Part shown: positions 26,787-37,145 of the stretch, piece by piece
How the letters are laid out: each line of letters starts with the position of its first letter
Numbering within the stretch: the first letter of the stretch is position 1
Source of the DNA: Teredinibacter sp. KSP-S5-2
Lineage (GTDB): Bacteria > Pseudomonadota > Gammaproteobacteria > Pseudomonadales > Cellvibrionaceae
NCBI RefSeq assembly: GCF_032773895.1
Contig: NZ_CP120416.1
Span: 3,749,001-3,813,000, forward strand
Direction of reading: 5' to 3'
DNA length: 64,000 nucleotides
Notes under the pieces: generated by a model
What the model saw: the letters and a program-made list of their open reading frames with translations, nothing else
Database searches by the model: none
What the model was told of the DNA's origin: nothing
Made by a program: the position numbers and the translations under genes

Positions 26787-28415
26787 CTAAACCTGAAACC
26801 TTGCCAACTTGTGCTCAAACTCTCCGGCCAGTGCTTTTAAATCTTCCGTTGTTCTTACTGCATCGCCCATCATTTTTGCCGACTCATGGGCCACTTCAGA
26901 AATCTCCACTACATTTTTCGCAATATCATTGGTGACACTGCCCTGCTCTTCAGCCGCTGCTGCAACCTGAGTATTCATATCGGCAATACGTCCGATTGCC
27001 GCGACCATCTGATCGATATGACCTCCGGCATCTTCCACTTGATGCATTCCATCCTGGGTACGGCTTTGTCCTGTTTCCATTGCGTGCACCGCATTCTGAG
27101 CACCAACTTGAACACTCTGTAAAATATTGTGAATTTCTTCTGTGGAGTGCTGGGTTTTTTGGGCCAGGTTACGCACCTCGTCCGCCACGACCGCAAAGCC
27201 GCGCCCCTGTTCTCCCGCTCTTGCAGCTTCGATTGCCGCGTTGAGTGCAAGTAAGTTTGTTTGTTCAGCAATCCCTTTAATCACATCCAGTACTGCACCG
27301 ACATTACTGGTTTCATCTGCCAACTGCTGAATAACTGACGAGGCATTACCAATTTCATCGACCAAAGTGCTGATTGAACTACGGGCTTTTTGCATTGCGA
27401 CAGAACTGGCTTGTGCGATGTCGTTGGTAGAATCGGTATGTTCCGCCGTCATGGACGCATTTTTAGAAACCTCATCTGCGCTGTATGACAATTGCTGAAT
27501 CGCCGTCGCCATTTGGTCAGCCCTTTCTCTCTGCCTTTCCGCGCCATGATGAATCGCATGAGAACGTTCCTGAATCGTGTTGGCCGCATCGACTAACGCA
27601 TGTACTGAGCTTTGCAAATCATTCACCAATCCGGCAATAAAAGCGCGTAATGATTCGACATTGTTAGCAAGCACGCCTATTTCATCCTCCCGGTGAATAT
27701 CCAGCTTGCCTCGACAATCGCCATTCGCAAGCTGCTGTACCTTACCCATCACCCCTTGCAAAGGGTGGATAATGCGCAGGTTGAGCATAAAGTAGGACCC
27801 CAAGGCAATAATCAGGCAGATAAAAAAACCGGAGGTATAAGCCGAAGTGATTGTCGTATCCGTTGAGTCCGCCAAAGCCTGAAAATCAGACTTAGCCAGT
27901 TCAGACATTTCGTCCGCAAGCACTTCAAGGTCTGTCGACACTTTGCGATCAATGCCGGATACAGCTTTATCGCCGGACAGATGATCATAACCGGAGCTAT
28001 CGAAAGCAGATTTGCCATTCTGGTACTTGGCAAACAACGCATTGTGTTCCTTTGCCAAACTGGCGATACGCGTCTGATACTGGGGCATTGACTTCAGGTC
28101 GGCCCCCAACTCCACAAGCAGCTTTTGCACTTTTTCGTGTTGAGATACGAACTTGCTCCAGTATTTCTCGCGCTTGGCTGAGTCATGACCGCGCAACAAC
28201 ACATTTTTCCACTCCTGAACCTGACGTTTAAATTCAACATTTGCCTGAAGTGTCGAGCTCACATATTTCTGCTGGAGCGTGCTTTCCATCTCCATTTCAT
28301 GGATCGCGGAAGACAAAACCCCCATGGACACCACAAAAGAGCCACCTAAAACAAACACCGCTCCCAAAATCACCAGCAAGATTTGATTACGAATACTTCC
28401 AAAGAGAAAGGACAT
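26787..28415 (-). CDS. Methyl-accepting chemotaxis protein
   Basis: 542 aa. First membrane helix about 9-33, a periplasmic helical sensor domain about 34-190, second helix about 193-215, a HAMP domain about 216-270, and a cytoplasmic signalling domain with the hairpin tip [20 protein letters not shown] and [18 protein letters not shown]. The helical ligand domain suggests a four-helix-bundle type sensor; the ligand is unknown. It is transcribed alone and divergently from the TonB receptor gene, with about 190 bp between starts. It signals through CheA/CheW to steer the flagellar motor or a related pathway. Confidence 0.93.
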   Translation of the reverse strand: MSFLFGSIRNQILLVILGAVFVLGGSFVVSMGVLSSAIHEMEMESTLQQKYVSSTLQANVEFKRQVQEWKNVLLRGHDSAKREKYWSKFVSQHEKVQKLLVELGADLKSMPQYQTRIASLAKEHNALFAKYQNGKSAFDSSGYDHLSGDKAVSGIDRKVSTDLEVLADEMSELAKSDFQALADSTDTTITSAYTSGFFICLIIALGSYFMLNLRIIHPLQGVMGKVQQLANGDCRGKLDIHREDEIGVLANNVESLRAFIAGLVNDLQSSVHALVDAANTIQERSHAIHHGAERQRERADQMATAIQQLSYSADEVSKNASMTAEHTDSTNDIAQASSVAMQKARSSISTLVDEIGNASSVIQQLADETSNVGAVLDVIKGIAEQTNLLALNAAIEAARAGEQGRGFAVVADEVRNLAQKTQHSTEEIHNILQSVQVGAQNAVHAMETGQSRTQDGMHQVEDAGGHIDQMVAAIGRIADMNTQVAAAAEEQGSVTNDIAKNVVEISEVAHESAKMMGDAVRTTEDLKALAGEFEHKLARFQV

Positions 28416-28607
28416 AGAAAAACCTGCTCCGTTAATAGAGACACCTTACCTAAGCCTAGAACAATTATTGATCACTGTACTTTTCAAACCGACGAGCTTA
28501 TTGATACCGGTCATATTGCCCTTACCGTTCATGGGTATAATCTTAAACATTGTTACGAATCATTCGCATTATTATTTATATCCAAAAAAGGGGGAACACA
28601 TAAACCC

Positions 28608-30722
28608 ATGGCCACATTTGCCAACCGATTTGCCTTATCAACCCTTACTGTTGCAATACTTACTCACACTCTGCCCGCGCAAACAGAAGAAATTATCGAA
28701 GAAACCCTGGTAATCGGCGTAAAACAACGCCTTTACCAGGCAGGAATGCTGAAAGACAGCATTCAAAAAACAGAGGTCATTTCGACGCTCACCATCGAAC
28801 AGAAGCAAGCATCCAGTATCACCGAGGCCATTGAAGATGCACCTGGCGTGCGAGTGAACAATGAGTGCTCCATGTGCGGTGTGAAACGGGTCATGGTCAA
28901 CGGCATGCGAGGCGAGCACACCAATGTTCTTATTGACGGAATTCCAACCCATACCATGCTCTCTGGTTTTTACGGGCTCGATGCCGCCACGGCAGCGGGA
29001 ATTCAGGCAGTGGAAATCGCTCGCGGTGCCGGAGCATCACTTATTGCCCCGGAAGCAGTGGGCGGAACGGTGAATATCGTAACCAAAGAAGCCAGTAGTA
29101 ATGAAATTGAGCTGGATGTTGCAGCGGGAGAAAACAACTACAAAAAAGGTAGCCTGGTGGCGACAGGCATCGCTAACAACGATACCACCAGAATCACAGC
29201 AATCGCACAATATGATCATCGCGATGCCTATGATGGAGACAACAACGGCGTTGGCGAAAACCCGTTACTGGAGAACCAATCCATCACCATAAAACTATCT
29301 CAAGACATTGGCCGCAGCAACAATATCTCCACCCGTTATAACTACACCGAGTCTGAAGTTTTTGGTGGCCCCATGAACTCAAATATCAACAGGGTAAAAG
29401 CAGAGTACTTTGCCGACCCCAATTATGAATCCGACTCCCTTTTTGAAAATGACGATGTCAGAAACCGTTATATCGGCAAAGAATGGGAAACCACTGAATG
29501 GATTACCAGCGATCGACAGGAATTTTATTTAACCTGGCTTAGTGAGATCTCCCCCAATTTAAACTTCACATTGACCACAAGTCTGAATGATCACCAACAA
29601 GATTCATTTTACGAAGGTTTTATCTATCACGCAGATGACGAAATGCAATATTACGATTTGCGTGTTAATTACGCCTTAAATGAGGACCATTTATTTACGT
29701 TTGGTGCAGATGCCCGCATAGAGGAAATGCGTTCGGAAACCAACAGTACCAGTGAAACTTACGTTTCCGACAGTTTTGACTACGATACCCATGGTGTGTA
29801 TTTACAAGATACCTGGACCGCAACCGAGAATTTGGAAATTGCCCTCGCAGTGCGCATTGATCAGGTTATGGCAGATTTTGTTGATCCCAATAAAGACGGA
29901 ACGGAAATTGATGAAACTATGGTATCGCCACGACTTGATGCCCGATACAGTCACACAGATACGCTCACTTCACGTCTGGCAATGGGTAAAGGTTATCGCG
30001 CTCCGCTGTCGTTTTTTGAAAGTGACCACGGAATTCTGGACAGCGAGCTGGGATTTGAAATTGCTATTGATGAATTGGAAAAGTCTGACTCGGCAACCTA
30101 CGCCTTGTCTTACGAAGGTAATCGACTTTCTCTTACCTGGTCATTGGCCTATACCGCGTTAGACAATATGGCCACGCTGGAGCAAACAGAAGATGGCTTG
30201 GTGGTTATGGAACAACATGAAGAAACCGCCAGTGTGTTTGCTACCGATATCGCAATGACCTATCAAATAAAAGACAACCTCTCCGCGGGCGTAACCCTGG
30301 AAAGTTTTCACTATAACGATGAGTTCAAACAAGCTTTTGGTGTCGTACCAATTGAACAAAGAGCTGTGATCAGTGGCGACTGGGATTATCGGGGTTGGGA
30401 TTTTTATGGCTCGGCCACTTGGGTCGCTAGCCGCGATCTAGCAGAATACGGTGTACCACAAAACCCAACATTCGATGCTCAGGGGAGGTACGCAAAATCG
30501 AATACAGCACCGTCCTATTGGATACTGGACTTAAAGGTTGCAAAAGAATTCACTTCACAACTGCAAATATATTTTGGGGTTTCAAACTTACTCGATTACA
30601 CACAAGTAAACGATATGGAAACACCACTGTTTTATGAAGATGGCGGCTTCGACGTTGCACATATATATGGCCCGTTACGCGGAAGAGAAGCTTACCTGGG
30701 AGTGAAATATGTATTTCAATAG
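28608..30722 (+). CDS. TonB-dependent outer-membrane receptor with Cys pair in the plug
   Basis: 704 aa from the ATG at 28608, the last in-frame start before the signal-like N-terminus (cleavage near LPAQT); GGGGGAA lies about 12 nt upstream. The plug domain (about 45-180) has SITEAIEDAPGVRVNN, then ECSMCGVKR with C87 and C90, VLIDGIP and EIARGAGASLIAPEAVGGTVNIVTK. A 22-strand-type barrel follows, ending in aromatic VKYVFQ. The CxxC in the plug is unusual for a siderophore receptor and is matched by a thioredoxin-like gene 9 bp downstream. A weak Fur-box-like sequence (28558-28576, 11 of 19 matches) precedes it. Substrate unknown, perhaps a metal complex. Confidence 0.9.
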   Translation: MATFANRFALSTLTVAILTHTLPAQTEEIIEETLVIGVKQRLYQAGMLKDSIQKTEVISTLTIEQKQASSITEAIEDAPGVRVNNECSMCGVKRVMVNGMRGEHTNVLIDGIPTHTMLSGFYGLDAATAAGIQAVEIARGAGASLIAPEAVGGTVNIVTKEASSNEIELDVAAGENNYKKGSLVATGIANNDTTRITAIAQYDHRDAYDGDNNGVGENPLLENQSITIKLSQDIGRSNNISTRYNYTESEVFGGPMNSNINRVKAEYFADPNYESDSLFENDDVRNRYIGKEWETTEWITSDRQEFYLTWLSEISPNLNFTLTTSLNDHQQDSFYEGFIYHADDEMQYYDLRVNYALNEDHLFTFGADARIEEMRSETNSTSETYVSDSFDYDTHGVYLQDTWTATENLEIALAVRIDQVMADFVDPNKDGTEIDETMVSPRLDARYSHTDTLTSRLAMGKGYRAPLSFFESDHGILDSELGFEIAIDELEKSDSATYALSYEGNRLSLTWSLAYTALDNMATLEQTEDGLVVMEQHEETASVFATDIAMTYQIKDNLSAGVTLESFHYNDEFKQAFGVVPIEQRAVISGDWDYRGWDFYGSATWVASRDLAEYGVPQNPTFDAQGRYAKSNTAPSYWILDLKVAKEFTSQLQIYFGVSNLLDYTQVNDMETPLFYEDGGFDVAHIYGPLRGREAYLGVKYVFQ

Positions 30723-30731
30723 GGTGTCTTT

Positions 30732-31217
30732 ATGAAATCACAATTTCTCATTCCTTTGGTCTGGATAGTTGTACTAATGTGCGCGACAACCGCTCATAGC
30801 AAAAATTTATATGACCTGAATATGGAAAGCCTGCAAAGCGGTGAAAGAATTGCTCTGCAGGATTACCAGGGGAAAATTGTCTTACTGAGTTTTTTTGAAC
30901 CGGAATGCACTTGGTGCTATCGACAAATGAAAGCCTTTAATCGCATACAGGAACACTGTGATCATTCGGTACAACCAATTGCAGTTGGCATAAACGGTAA
31001 ACCACAGCGGCTTCAAAAAGAAATTCGCAAGGCAAAAATTCAGTACCCGGCTTTGCGGGCCACCAGTGAGTTGCTGAATCAGATAGGAGAAATTCCGGCC
31101 ACCCCCTGGACACTGGTCACAGATCCACAAGGCACTGTGCTTGGCCATTTGCGTGGTTATATTCCAGAACCTGCAATTCGGAAAATTCTTGGCAACGCTT
31201 GCCCCGAAAACAATTAA
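30732..31217 (+). CDS. Periplasmic thioredoxin-like (TlpA/redoxin) protein
   Basis: 161 aa with a signal peptide (cleavage near AHS, residue 23). Thioredoxin fold with QGKIVLLSFFEPECTWC; the redox pair is C59-C62 (CTWC). The cis-proline region is PATPWTLVTDPQG, and a further Cys lies near the C-terminus. It likely reduces or transfers disulfides in the periplasm. It sits 9 bp after the TonB-dependent receptor in the same operon. Since that receptor has a CxxC in its periplasm-facing plug, it is a natural redox partner candidate; this link is inference. Confidence 0.85.
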   Translation: MKSQFLIPLVWIVVLMCATTAHSKNLYDLNMESLQSGERIALQDYQGKIVLLSFFEPECTWCYRQMKAFNRIQEHCDHSVQPIAVGINGKPQRLQKEIRKAKIQYPALRATSELLNQIGEIPATPWTLVTDPQGTVLGHLRGYIPEPAIRKILGNACPENN

Positions 31218-31220
31218 ACG

Positions 31221-31299
31221 AGTAGTCGACAGATAAATGTCGACTACTTAAGCAAAATAGGGCTGATAAGAAAAGACGAAGCGTCCTGCCTCGTCTTTT
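31221..31299. terminator. Two hairpins between convergent operons
   Basis: 31221-31248 is a perfect 10-bp stem (AGTAGTCGAC / GTCGACTACT) with an 8-nt loop but little T-run. 31271-31299 has a 9-bp stem (AAAAGACGA / TCGTCTTTT) with T-tracts in both directions and is the more likely terminator for both sides. Confidence 0.7.
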
Positions 31300-31480
31300 A
31301 TCCTTATAACAAATCCTTTTACTCCCTGAAGCCTGTATCGCCAGCAAGGGGTATTCCTTACCCTGAAGCTACTACTTGGCGCAAACTCAAGCCGGCAGAA
31401 CTATCTTGCAAAAAACTGATGGCATTCAAATGATGTTTCTATGACAAAAATATGAAACGTTTTTTGCCACAACTAAATAC

Positions 31481-34000
31481 CTAATATGTCAGTTGGCCAA
31501 GGTTTATCAGTTGAGTTTCACCACTGTTATCGTCAACACCATCGTTATCGTTCACGATATAAGCATCACCATTAGCAGCAATGGTTAACCCTTCTACTTT
31601 TTCAGGTACCAAGCCGCCAGAGGCTTTTAAATCCGACATAAGATCACGCACCAGGGTTTTAGTTAACGTATGACCTGCAGTTGAACTACTCACATCCACA
31701 GAATAGATACGCTTCACCGCAGCATCGGGGCCGCCTTGATTATCACGCTCAAGTACTAACAACTTCCCTTCGCCAGCGGAAACAATATCCGATAAACCAA
31801 TCCAACCACCATTTTGTGATGCAACAGCGTCTAATGGGTAGAAATAGAAACTCCAGTTTTGGTTCGCAATATCATAAGCACCAATACGAACATTATTTTC
31901 GTCACCCCAGGCGCGCTGGAAAGCAACATACACCACACCGTTGTATTCCGTTACTCCTTCAAAACCAAAACGCAATTGTTTTTCGTTCACATCAGCGGGC
32001 AACATCACAACATTTTCGATCACGCCTGTCGCATCTATTTTAAATAGCAGGTTTGCACTATTCACCGGACGACCGGCATCACCCACCGTGCCAGAGCCTT
32101 CTGATGCCAGCCAGAAGCCGCCTGAAGATGCAACCGCAATTCCTTCCGGGTCAAGGTTAACCGTTTTATCGGCATTGATCATCGCCGCTAAATCCGCCTC
32201 ATCAAAAACATCAATACGCGTTACATGATTTTCAGCAACACTTGTATCAGCCAAGGCAGCAACATTTAAAGAAGCAAACACATCGTTGCTGTCTTTAATC
32301 ACCAACTCGGAAGACAACGTTGCAGGTTTGGTTTCAACATTCAGAGTGAATATGCGATTACTACCGTAAAAGCTATCTTCAATCGCATATAAGGTATTGC
32401 TATCCGTTGTATGCGCAGCTAAACCAGACATGGCTCCCCAGGGAATCGGTGTGCCATCGATGCGGTTAGCAGATAGAATACTTGGATAGGCAATTTCTGC
32501 CACCTGATAACGGTAGATATTCAATGCCGAACGCATTTTATCACCGCGACTATCTGCCTCACTCGCAGCGATCAATAAATTACGCGAAGGTACAGCCACA
32601 ACACCTTCCGGGGCCGCAGCAGCAGGAAGGACTTGCTTAAACACCGGATTGGCGGGGTCGTTTACGTTATACACAAAAACCAGGCTTGAGCGTTCAGAGT
32701 TAACAAATAAATAGTCATCCCCCATATATGAACCGAATTCAACATTTTCCGGTTCATTGCCTTTATTTTTTGAACGACTGTCAGGGTAATGGCCATATTT
32801 AACCGTCATATGATCCAGTGTCGCTCCGGAATGCCAAACCACATCACCATTTTTATTAAATATGGAAAAGCTGCGACTACCCCCGTCCAAATCGCCTTCA
32901 TCTGCGGTGGCAAATAATTCGGAGTTGATCCAGGAAACACCATCCGGTTCACGCAGTACGGAATCTAAATTTCCCGTTAAAGAAATAATAGCGGGGTCTT
33001 CTTCAGCTACATCGATATTTTCCAGGTCGATGCTACCGGCAGAAAAATGTTGGATAACCGAGGCTGTTGCTAAATCGACGAGAACAATGTGATTGTTTTC
33101 CTGCAACGACACCACTGCAATATTGTCTTCGTTAATATCAACATATTCAGGCTCAGGGTCGCCGGCATACAAATCAGCAAGACCGGTTAAGTCGACAGCC
33201 GTCGTTGCCCACGTTGAAGGAGCCCCCATAAGAGAAACGATAATGAGTTCTCCAGCCGGAGCCTGTGGCGGAGCACCATCACCAAGATCTTCATCACGCT
33301 CATTCTCAATAACCACGGCAGCGTATTGCCCGTCCTTACTTACTGCGATGGAATCCGGCTGCCCACCAAGATCAATCGTTTGCACAATGGATTGAGTTTT
33401 AATGTCCACGACATCCAACTGCCCGGAAACATCGACATAGTTCGCAGAGGTATTTACCGCGACCAATGCGTATCCGTCTTTCACAGCAACAGATGTTGGC
33501 TCACCGGCCAAGGCCAATACCCCAGCCGCTTTTGGCTCTTCGGGCTGCGTAATATCAACAAAGCCAATTTGTTCAGCGGGACTATCCGTATAAATAACGG
33601 TTAAACCGTCTTCAGAAACAGCGGCTATTTCTGCAGAGGTTTCAGTATCCGTATTGCAGTTTGCATCAAGCTGAGAACACACAGCAAAAGAAGCAATACG
33701 AATAAAATTTTTGTTTACATTGGGCGAACAAACATAGGAAGTTTGACTGATTTCTGCGGTATCCAGCGCATCATTTTCGTTGATATCCAAACCGGTATCA
33801 ATTCTCACTCCGCCACTTGCACAGTGTGCATTACCATTCTGTAAATCGGTGTGCATTGTCAAAGCATTTACGCCATTTTCACCACGATTACCAATTGGCC
33901 CTTGAGCACCCGCAGCGCCATCTTTACCATCATCACCACTACACGCGATTAAGCTTGTGCAAAGCAATGACACAACGCCATATTTCGTTATTTGATTCAT
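31481..34000 (-). CDS. Lipoprotein with collagen-like tract, DUF7151-like and phytase-like propeller domains
   Basis: 839 aa from the ATG at 34000 (AGGTGA 5 nt upstream), opening a lipoprotein signal (MNQITKYGVVSLLCTSLIAC). After the lipid-anchor Cys comes a short collagen-like Gly-X-Y run (about 22-43), then a Cys-containing DUF7151-like domain (HTDLQNGNAHCASGGVRIDTG). A beta-propeller of surface-layer type (about 110-480) follows. The last about 330 residues resemble the esterase-like phytase domain (TDSNTLYAIEDSFYGSNRIF, LDPEGIAVASSGGFWLASEG, EKVEGLTIAANGDAYIVND). A phosphate-release role fits the Pho-box-controlled nuclease gene upstream. Activity is not proven by motif alone. Confidence 0.75.
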   Translation of the reverse strand: MNQITKYGVVSLLCTSLIACSGDDGKDGAAGAQGPIGNRGENGVNALTMHTDLQNGNAHCASGGVRIDTGLDINENDALDTAEISQTSYVCSPNVNKNFIRIASFAVCSQLDANCNTDTETSAEIAAVSEDGLTVIYTDSPAEQIGFVDITQPEEPKAAGVLALAGEPTSVAVKDGYALVAVNTSANYVDVSGQLDVVDIKTQSIVQTIDLGGQPDSIAVSKDGQYAAVVIENERDEDLGDGAPPQAPAGELIIVSLMGAPSTWATTAVDLTGLADLYAGDPEPEYVDINEDNIAVVSLQENNHIVLVDLATASVIQHFSAGSIDLENIDVAEEDPAIISLTGNLDSVLREPDGVSWINSELFATADEGDLDGGSRSFSIFNKNGDVVWHSGATLDHMTVKYGHYPDSRSKNKGNEPENVEFGSYMGDDYLFVNSERSSLVFVYNVNDPANPVFKQVLPAAAAPEGVVAVPSRNLLIAASEADSRGDKMRSALNIYRYQVAEIAYPSILSANRIDGTPIPWGAMSGLAAHTTDSNTLYAIEDSFYGSNRIFTLNVETKPATLSSELVIKDSNDVFASLNVAALADTSVAENHVTRIDVFDEADLAAMINADKTVNLDPEGIAVASSGGFWLASEGSGTVGDAGRPVNSANLLFKIDATGVIENVVMLPADVNEKQLRFGFEGVTEYNGVVYVAFQRAWGDENNVRIGAYDIANQNWSFYFYPLDAVASQNGGWIGLSDIVSAGEGKLLVLERDNQGGPDAAVKRIYSVDVSSSTAGHTLTKTLVRDLMSDLKASGGLVPEKVEGLTIAANGDAYIVNDNDGVDDNSGETQLINLGQLTY

Positions 34001-34079
34001 TCTGTTCACCTCTTTGTGTATATCCGCGCCATGCTGACGCTTAAATATGGCAGAGGCGTGAATATTTTTTTTCAAAGCG

Positions 34080-34097
34080 ATGAAAAAATCATGACCG
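34080..34097 (-). promoter_or_regulatory. Degenerate Pho-box-like element
   Basis: On the minus strand: CGGTCAT-GATT-TTTTCAT, two 7-bp units with the 4-bp spacer of a Pho box, matching CTGTCAT at 6 of 7 and 5 of 7 positions. It is 80 bp upstream of the phytase-like lipoprotein start. Weak on its own, but the next gene has a strong Pho box. Confidence 0.35.
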
Positions 34098-34136
34098 ACA
34101 TGTTTGTTAATCGACAAAGAAAAAGATTGTATAAAA

Positions 34137-34171
34137 AGAAAAAACCCGTCAGATCACATTGAACTGACGGG
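34137..34171 (-). terminator. Terminator after the ExeM-like nuclease gene
   Basis: Perfect 8-bp stem (CCCGTCAG / CTGACGGG); on the minus strand it is followed by a long T-run (complement of the A-run at 34136-34144). Confidence 0.88.
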
Positions 34172-34245
34172 GAACTGGAAATACACAAAGGTATTTAAGG
34201 GGTGTTGAGAATGAATTTTTATATTTTTTCGAAGATATCTATTAT

Positions 34246-37095
34246 TTACAGTTTAGTTTCACACCGAAACGCATTTCCGTTCCGACAACTATCCATTCCC
34301 TTCGCGCCATCCAAGAAGTTGGAGTCTTCGCCACCATCAAGAAAATCGTCATCGCGATTGCCGTTCAAAAAATCATGACCTTTTTCGCCGAACAACTTGT
34401 CTTTTCCTGAACCGCCATAAACAAGGTCCATACCATCACCAGCCAAGACAACATCATCGCCTTGTCCTGCACGAATATAATCGTCACCACCGCGGGCACA
34501 GATAAGGTCGTTACCTTTTTTTCCTCGGATAACATCGTTATTGTCGGTTCCAACAATCACATCATCTTCCATGGTTCCGACCAAAATTCCGTAATATGGG
34601 CGACCATCTTTTGCCCCGCCAACAATCATTCCATCTTTCACATAAACCGTGGCTTGCTTGCCGTTACAGGTTGGAATAGTTGGGAAGGCAATACCAATAA
34701 CAACGGGGTCGTGATCCGATGAACGATAAGGGTCAGAGTTATACAATGGCAGAGCTGAGGGTTTCGCATCGTATGAAGCTTCACCGGCATCGCGAATTTC
34801 GTCGTTGTAGTCCAGTAAATTTACTTCGTCCGCGTTAATGTGCCAATCCGTTACACCTGTAACATATGCAAATAAATCGTTCGATGCCAGAGCATGATCC
34901 AGATAACCTAATTGTGCATCAAATACATAACCGTAAGCCGTTTCACCATTCAAGGTATCGATCAGATCGATATAGCCTGAATTTTTAAATGTGGAGATAG
35001 GGTCTTCGTTACGGTATGCGTTTAAGTCACCAATTACCAATGTTTTAGAGGTCTCAACACCCGTAGGATTTGAAGCTAACCAAGCTGCTTCCATTTGTGC
35101 CGCAAGCGTACGAGTCTGGTTACAATTTCCCTGCCCGGTTGTTGTATCGTCGTCGCCATCACCACAACTGGAACCTTTGGATTTTAGATGGTTAACCGAA
35201 ACCGTAAATACTTCACCACTGGCGTTATCACGGAAACTTTGAGCCAGTGCTGCTCTATTTTTTGATTGACCGGTTTGGTTGGGGTCTAAAAATTCAGTGG
35301 AATCGAGAACCGCTGTTGTGCCTACTTTATCCAATGAAGCTGGCTTATAAATCATCGCGACCGTAATCGCATCCGTACCCGTTGTTCCTGTGTCTATGGC
35401 TGAATACCCACCACAAGCACTGTTTAAGTGTTCTACCAATGTTGCAACAGGACTGACTTCAGAATTAATCGACGGGTTTTCAATTTCCATTAAACCAACG
35501 ACATCGGCATCCATTTGACAAATAGCGGAAACGATTTTATTTGTTTGTCGGATTAACTCTTCGGGGGAGTTAGCACCTCGACAGCCCATATCCGCGTTTG
35601 GACCACACGCATTACTTCCGTCATCCAAAGTAGTGAAATAATTCAACACATTGAAGCTGGCAACTTTTATGTGTCCGCCCACATCAGAGGGAGAAGCTGA
35701 ACGAATATTTTCAGCATTAAAAGAATAAGAAAACGCTTCCGTCACTGGACGAATACGCCATGTATTCGCGCCGCTACCAGGATAAGACCAATGTAATACA
35801 CCGGTTAGATTCGTAATGGTATCGCCGCCGCGGAAGAAATTATCGATGGAAAAACCTGACTGAGGAAAATAAACAGGCGAGTTATTTACTAACGCCGCAT
35901 TTTGCGTATTGTTGTCGTCGTCTAAAATAATTGTTCGAGACGCAAGGTCAATTTGATGGGCAATCAAACCATCTACACTCGGATAAGCTTTATCCGTAAA
36001 CTGACGGAAACGACCACCTTCTGCTAAAGTCACTTGTCCAAAGCGACTAAGTTGATAGTACTCGGAAACGGAAAGTGTGTCCGAATAGCTGACCAACATA
36101 CCTTCGTATTTTTCGTAGAAATTATTGATTTCTGATGTGGCACTTGCCAAATCTGTACCAGTGACTTGCACAGGCAAATCAATGACCGCAGGGGAAGGTA
36201 GCGTATTTTGCGTACTAAGAACTTTTATGTCGCCGGCTTGTGTCGCATTCAACTGGCTCATACCATAAAATTCTTTGGCCAGGCCAGTCACTTGAACTTT
36301 GTCACCGACATTGACATCCACATCGCAACTGGAACAATAGACAAAAATCCCTTCCGAAGTTTGTACACTGTCATCCGCATCAGCATCTTCTTCCTGAATA
36401 AAAAAACCACGTAATTGACTGCTGGATTGAAAATCCCCAACCACAACCGCTTCCACAGTGAATACGGATTCACTTGTTACCGCATCGCCAGAACCTTGTA
36501 TTTCGTGAATTTTTACCACTTCTGGCTCTGTCGGCCCAGTAGTCCCGCCCGAACATTGGCCAAACGTATTGGGCTGTGGCTCTACCCAGGCACCGTCAAC
36601 AAACTGTAATGAATAGCCCACCGGCGTACTGCTTGTTTCGCTTACACCAATATCCTGACTGATTAATTCAACGGCTGGACCCGTTGCCGCTTCGAAAAAC
36701 CCTTCGTAGCTAATGAACTGAACGACATTACCCGCATCATCTACCAGCGCCACGGCATCAGGCGCACCGTTTTGAATGCCGTTTGATGGAAACTCATGCA
36801 CATAAAGCCCTTGCTCACACCCCTGTGGCGCCACCAAGGTGCCTGACAAATCAATGGTATTATACGGGGACCGCTGACTGCTGGAACCGTTATAAAGAAC
36901 CAGACTCCAGCCGGCGATACTTTGCCCTGGCGTACCGGAGATTTCGATGGATTCACCCACGTCGGTGCCATCATTATCGTAGTGAATTTCGCTAATATAT
37001 GCATCTGCTACCGCGTTACCCGCTCCTGCAAACAATGCGCAGGAGAGCAAAAAACCGGCGGTTTTTCTGCCCTTAAATCCTCGTTTATTCATCAT
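34246..37095 (-). CDS. Extracellular ExeM/NucH-type nuclease with lamin-tail and RTX repeats
   Basis: 949 aa from the ATG at 37095 (ATGATG; GGGG upstream). Signal peptide to about residue 30 (GNAVADA). A lamin-tail domain follows (about 31-165, AYISEIHYDNDGTDVGESIE), then an OB-fold region (about 190-310). The endonuclease/exonuclease/phosphatase core (about 475-790) has IKVASFNVLNYF, VGLMEIENPS, VNHLKSKGSSCG and SDHDPVVIGI. The C-terminus carries several GGxGxDxxx calcium-binding RTX repeats and a Cys pair. This is the known ExeM architecture: a secreted DNase that releases phosphate, carbon and nitrogen from environmental DNA. A three-unit Pho box upstream supports induction by phosphate limitation. 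Confidence 0.93.
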   Translation of the reverse strand: MMNKRGFKGRKTAGFLLSCALFAGAGNAVADAYISEIHYDNDGTDVGESIEISGTPGQSIAGWSLVLYNGSSSQRSPYNTIDLSGTLVAPQGCEQGLYVHEFPSNGIQNGAPDAVALVDDAGNVVQFISYEGFFEAATGPAVELISQDIGVSETSSTPVGYSLQFVDGAWVEPQPNTFGQCSGGTTGPTEPEVVKIHEIQGSGDAVTSESVFTVEAVVVGDFQSSSQLRGFFIQEEDADADDSVQTSEGIFVYCSSCDVDVNVGDKVQVTGLAKEFYGMSQLNATQAGDIKVLSTQNTLPSPAVIDLPVQVTGTDLASATSEINNFYEKYEGMLVSYSDTLSVSEYYQLSRFGQVTLAEGGRFRQFTDKAYPSVDGLIAHQIDLASRTIILDDDNNTQNAALVNNSPVYFPQSGFSIDNFFRGGDTITNLTGVLHWSYPGSGANTWRIRPVTEAFSYSFNAENIRSASPSDVGGHIKVASFNVLNYFTTLDDGSNACGPNADMGCRGANSPEELIRQTNKIVSAICQMDADVVGLMEIENPSINSEVSPVATLVEHLNSACGGYSAIDTGTTGTDAITVAMIYKPASLDKVGTTAVLDSTEFLDPNQTGQSKNRAALAQSFRDNASGEVFTVSVNHLKSKGSSCGDGDDDTTTGQGNCNQTRTLAAQMEAAWLASNPTGVETSKTLVIGDLNAYRNEDPISTFKNSGYIDLIDTLNGETAYGYVFDAQLGYLDHALASNDLFAYVTGVTDWHINADEVNLLDYNDEIRDAGEASYDAKPSALPLYNSDPYRSSDHDPVVIGIAFPTIPTCNGKQATVYVKDGMIVGGAKDGRPYYGILVGTMEDDVIVGTDNNDVIRGKKGNDLICARGGDDYIRAGQGDDVVLAGDGMDLVYGGSGKDKLFGEKGHDFLNGNRDDDFLDGGEDSNFLDGAKGMDSCRNGNAFRCETKL

Positions 37096-37145
37096 ACACC
37101 CCAAACGAATTTATAAATATTTAAGCGTCAACTTAAAACCTGGAT

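Noticed and set aside
28558-28576. Possible Fur box upstream of the TonB receptor
   Set aside because: Only 11 of 19 positions match the consensus; too weak to list as a site.
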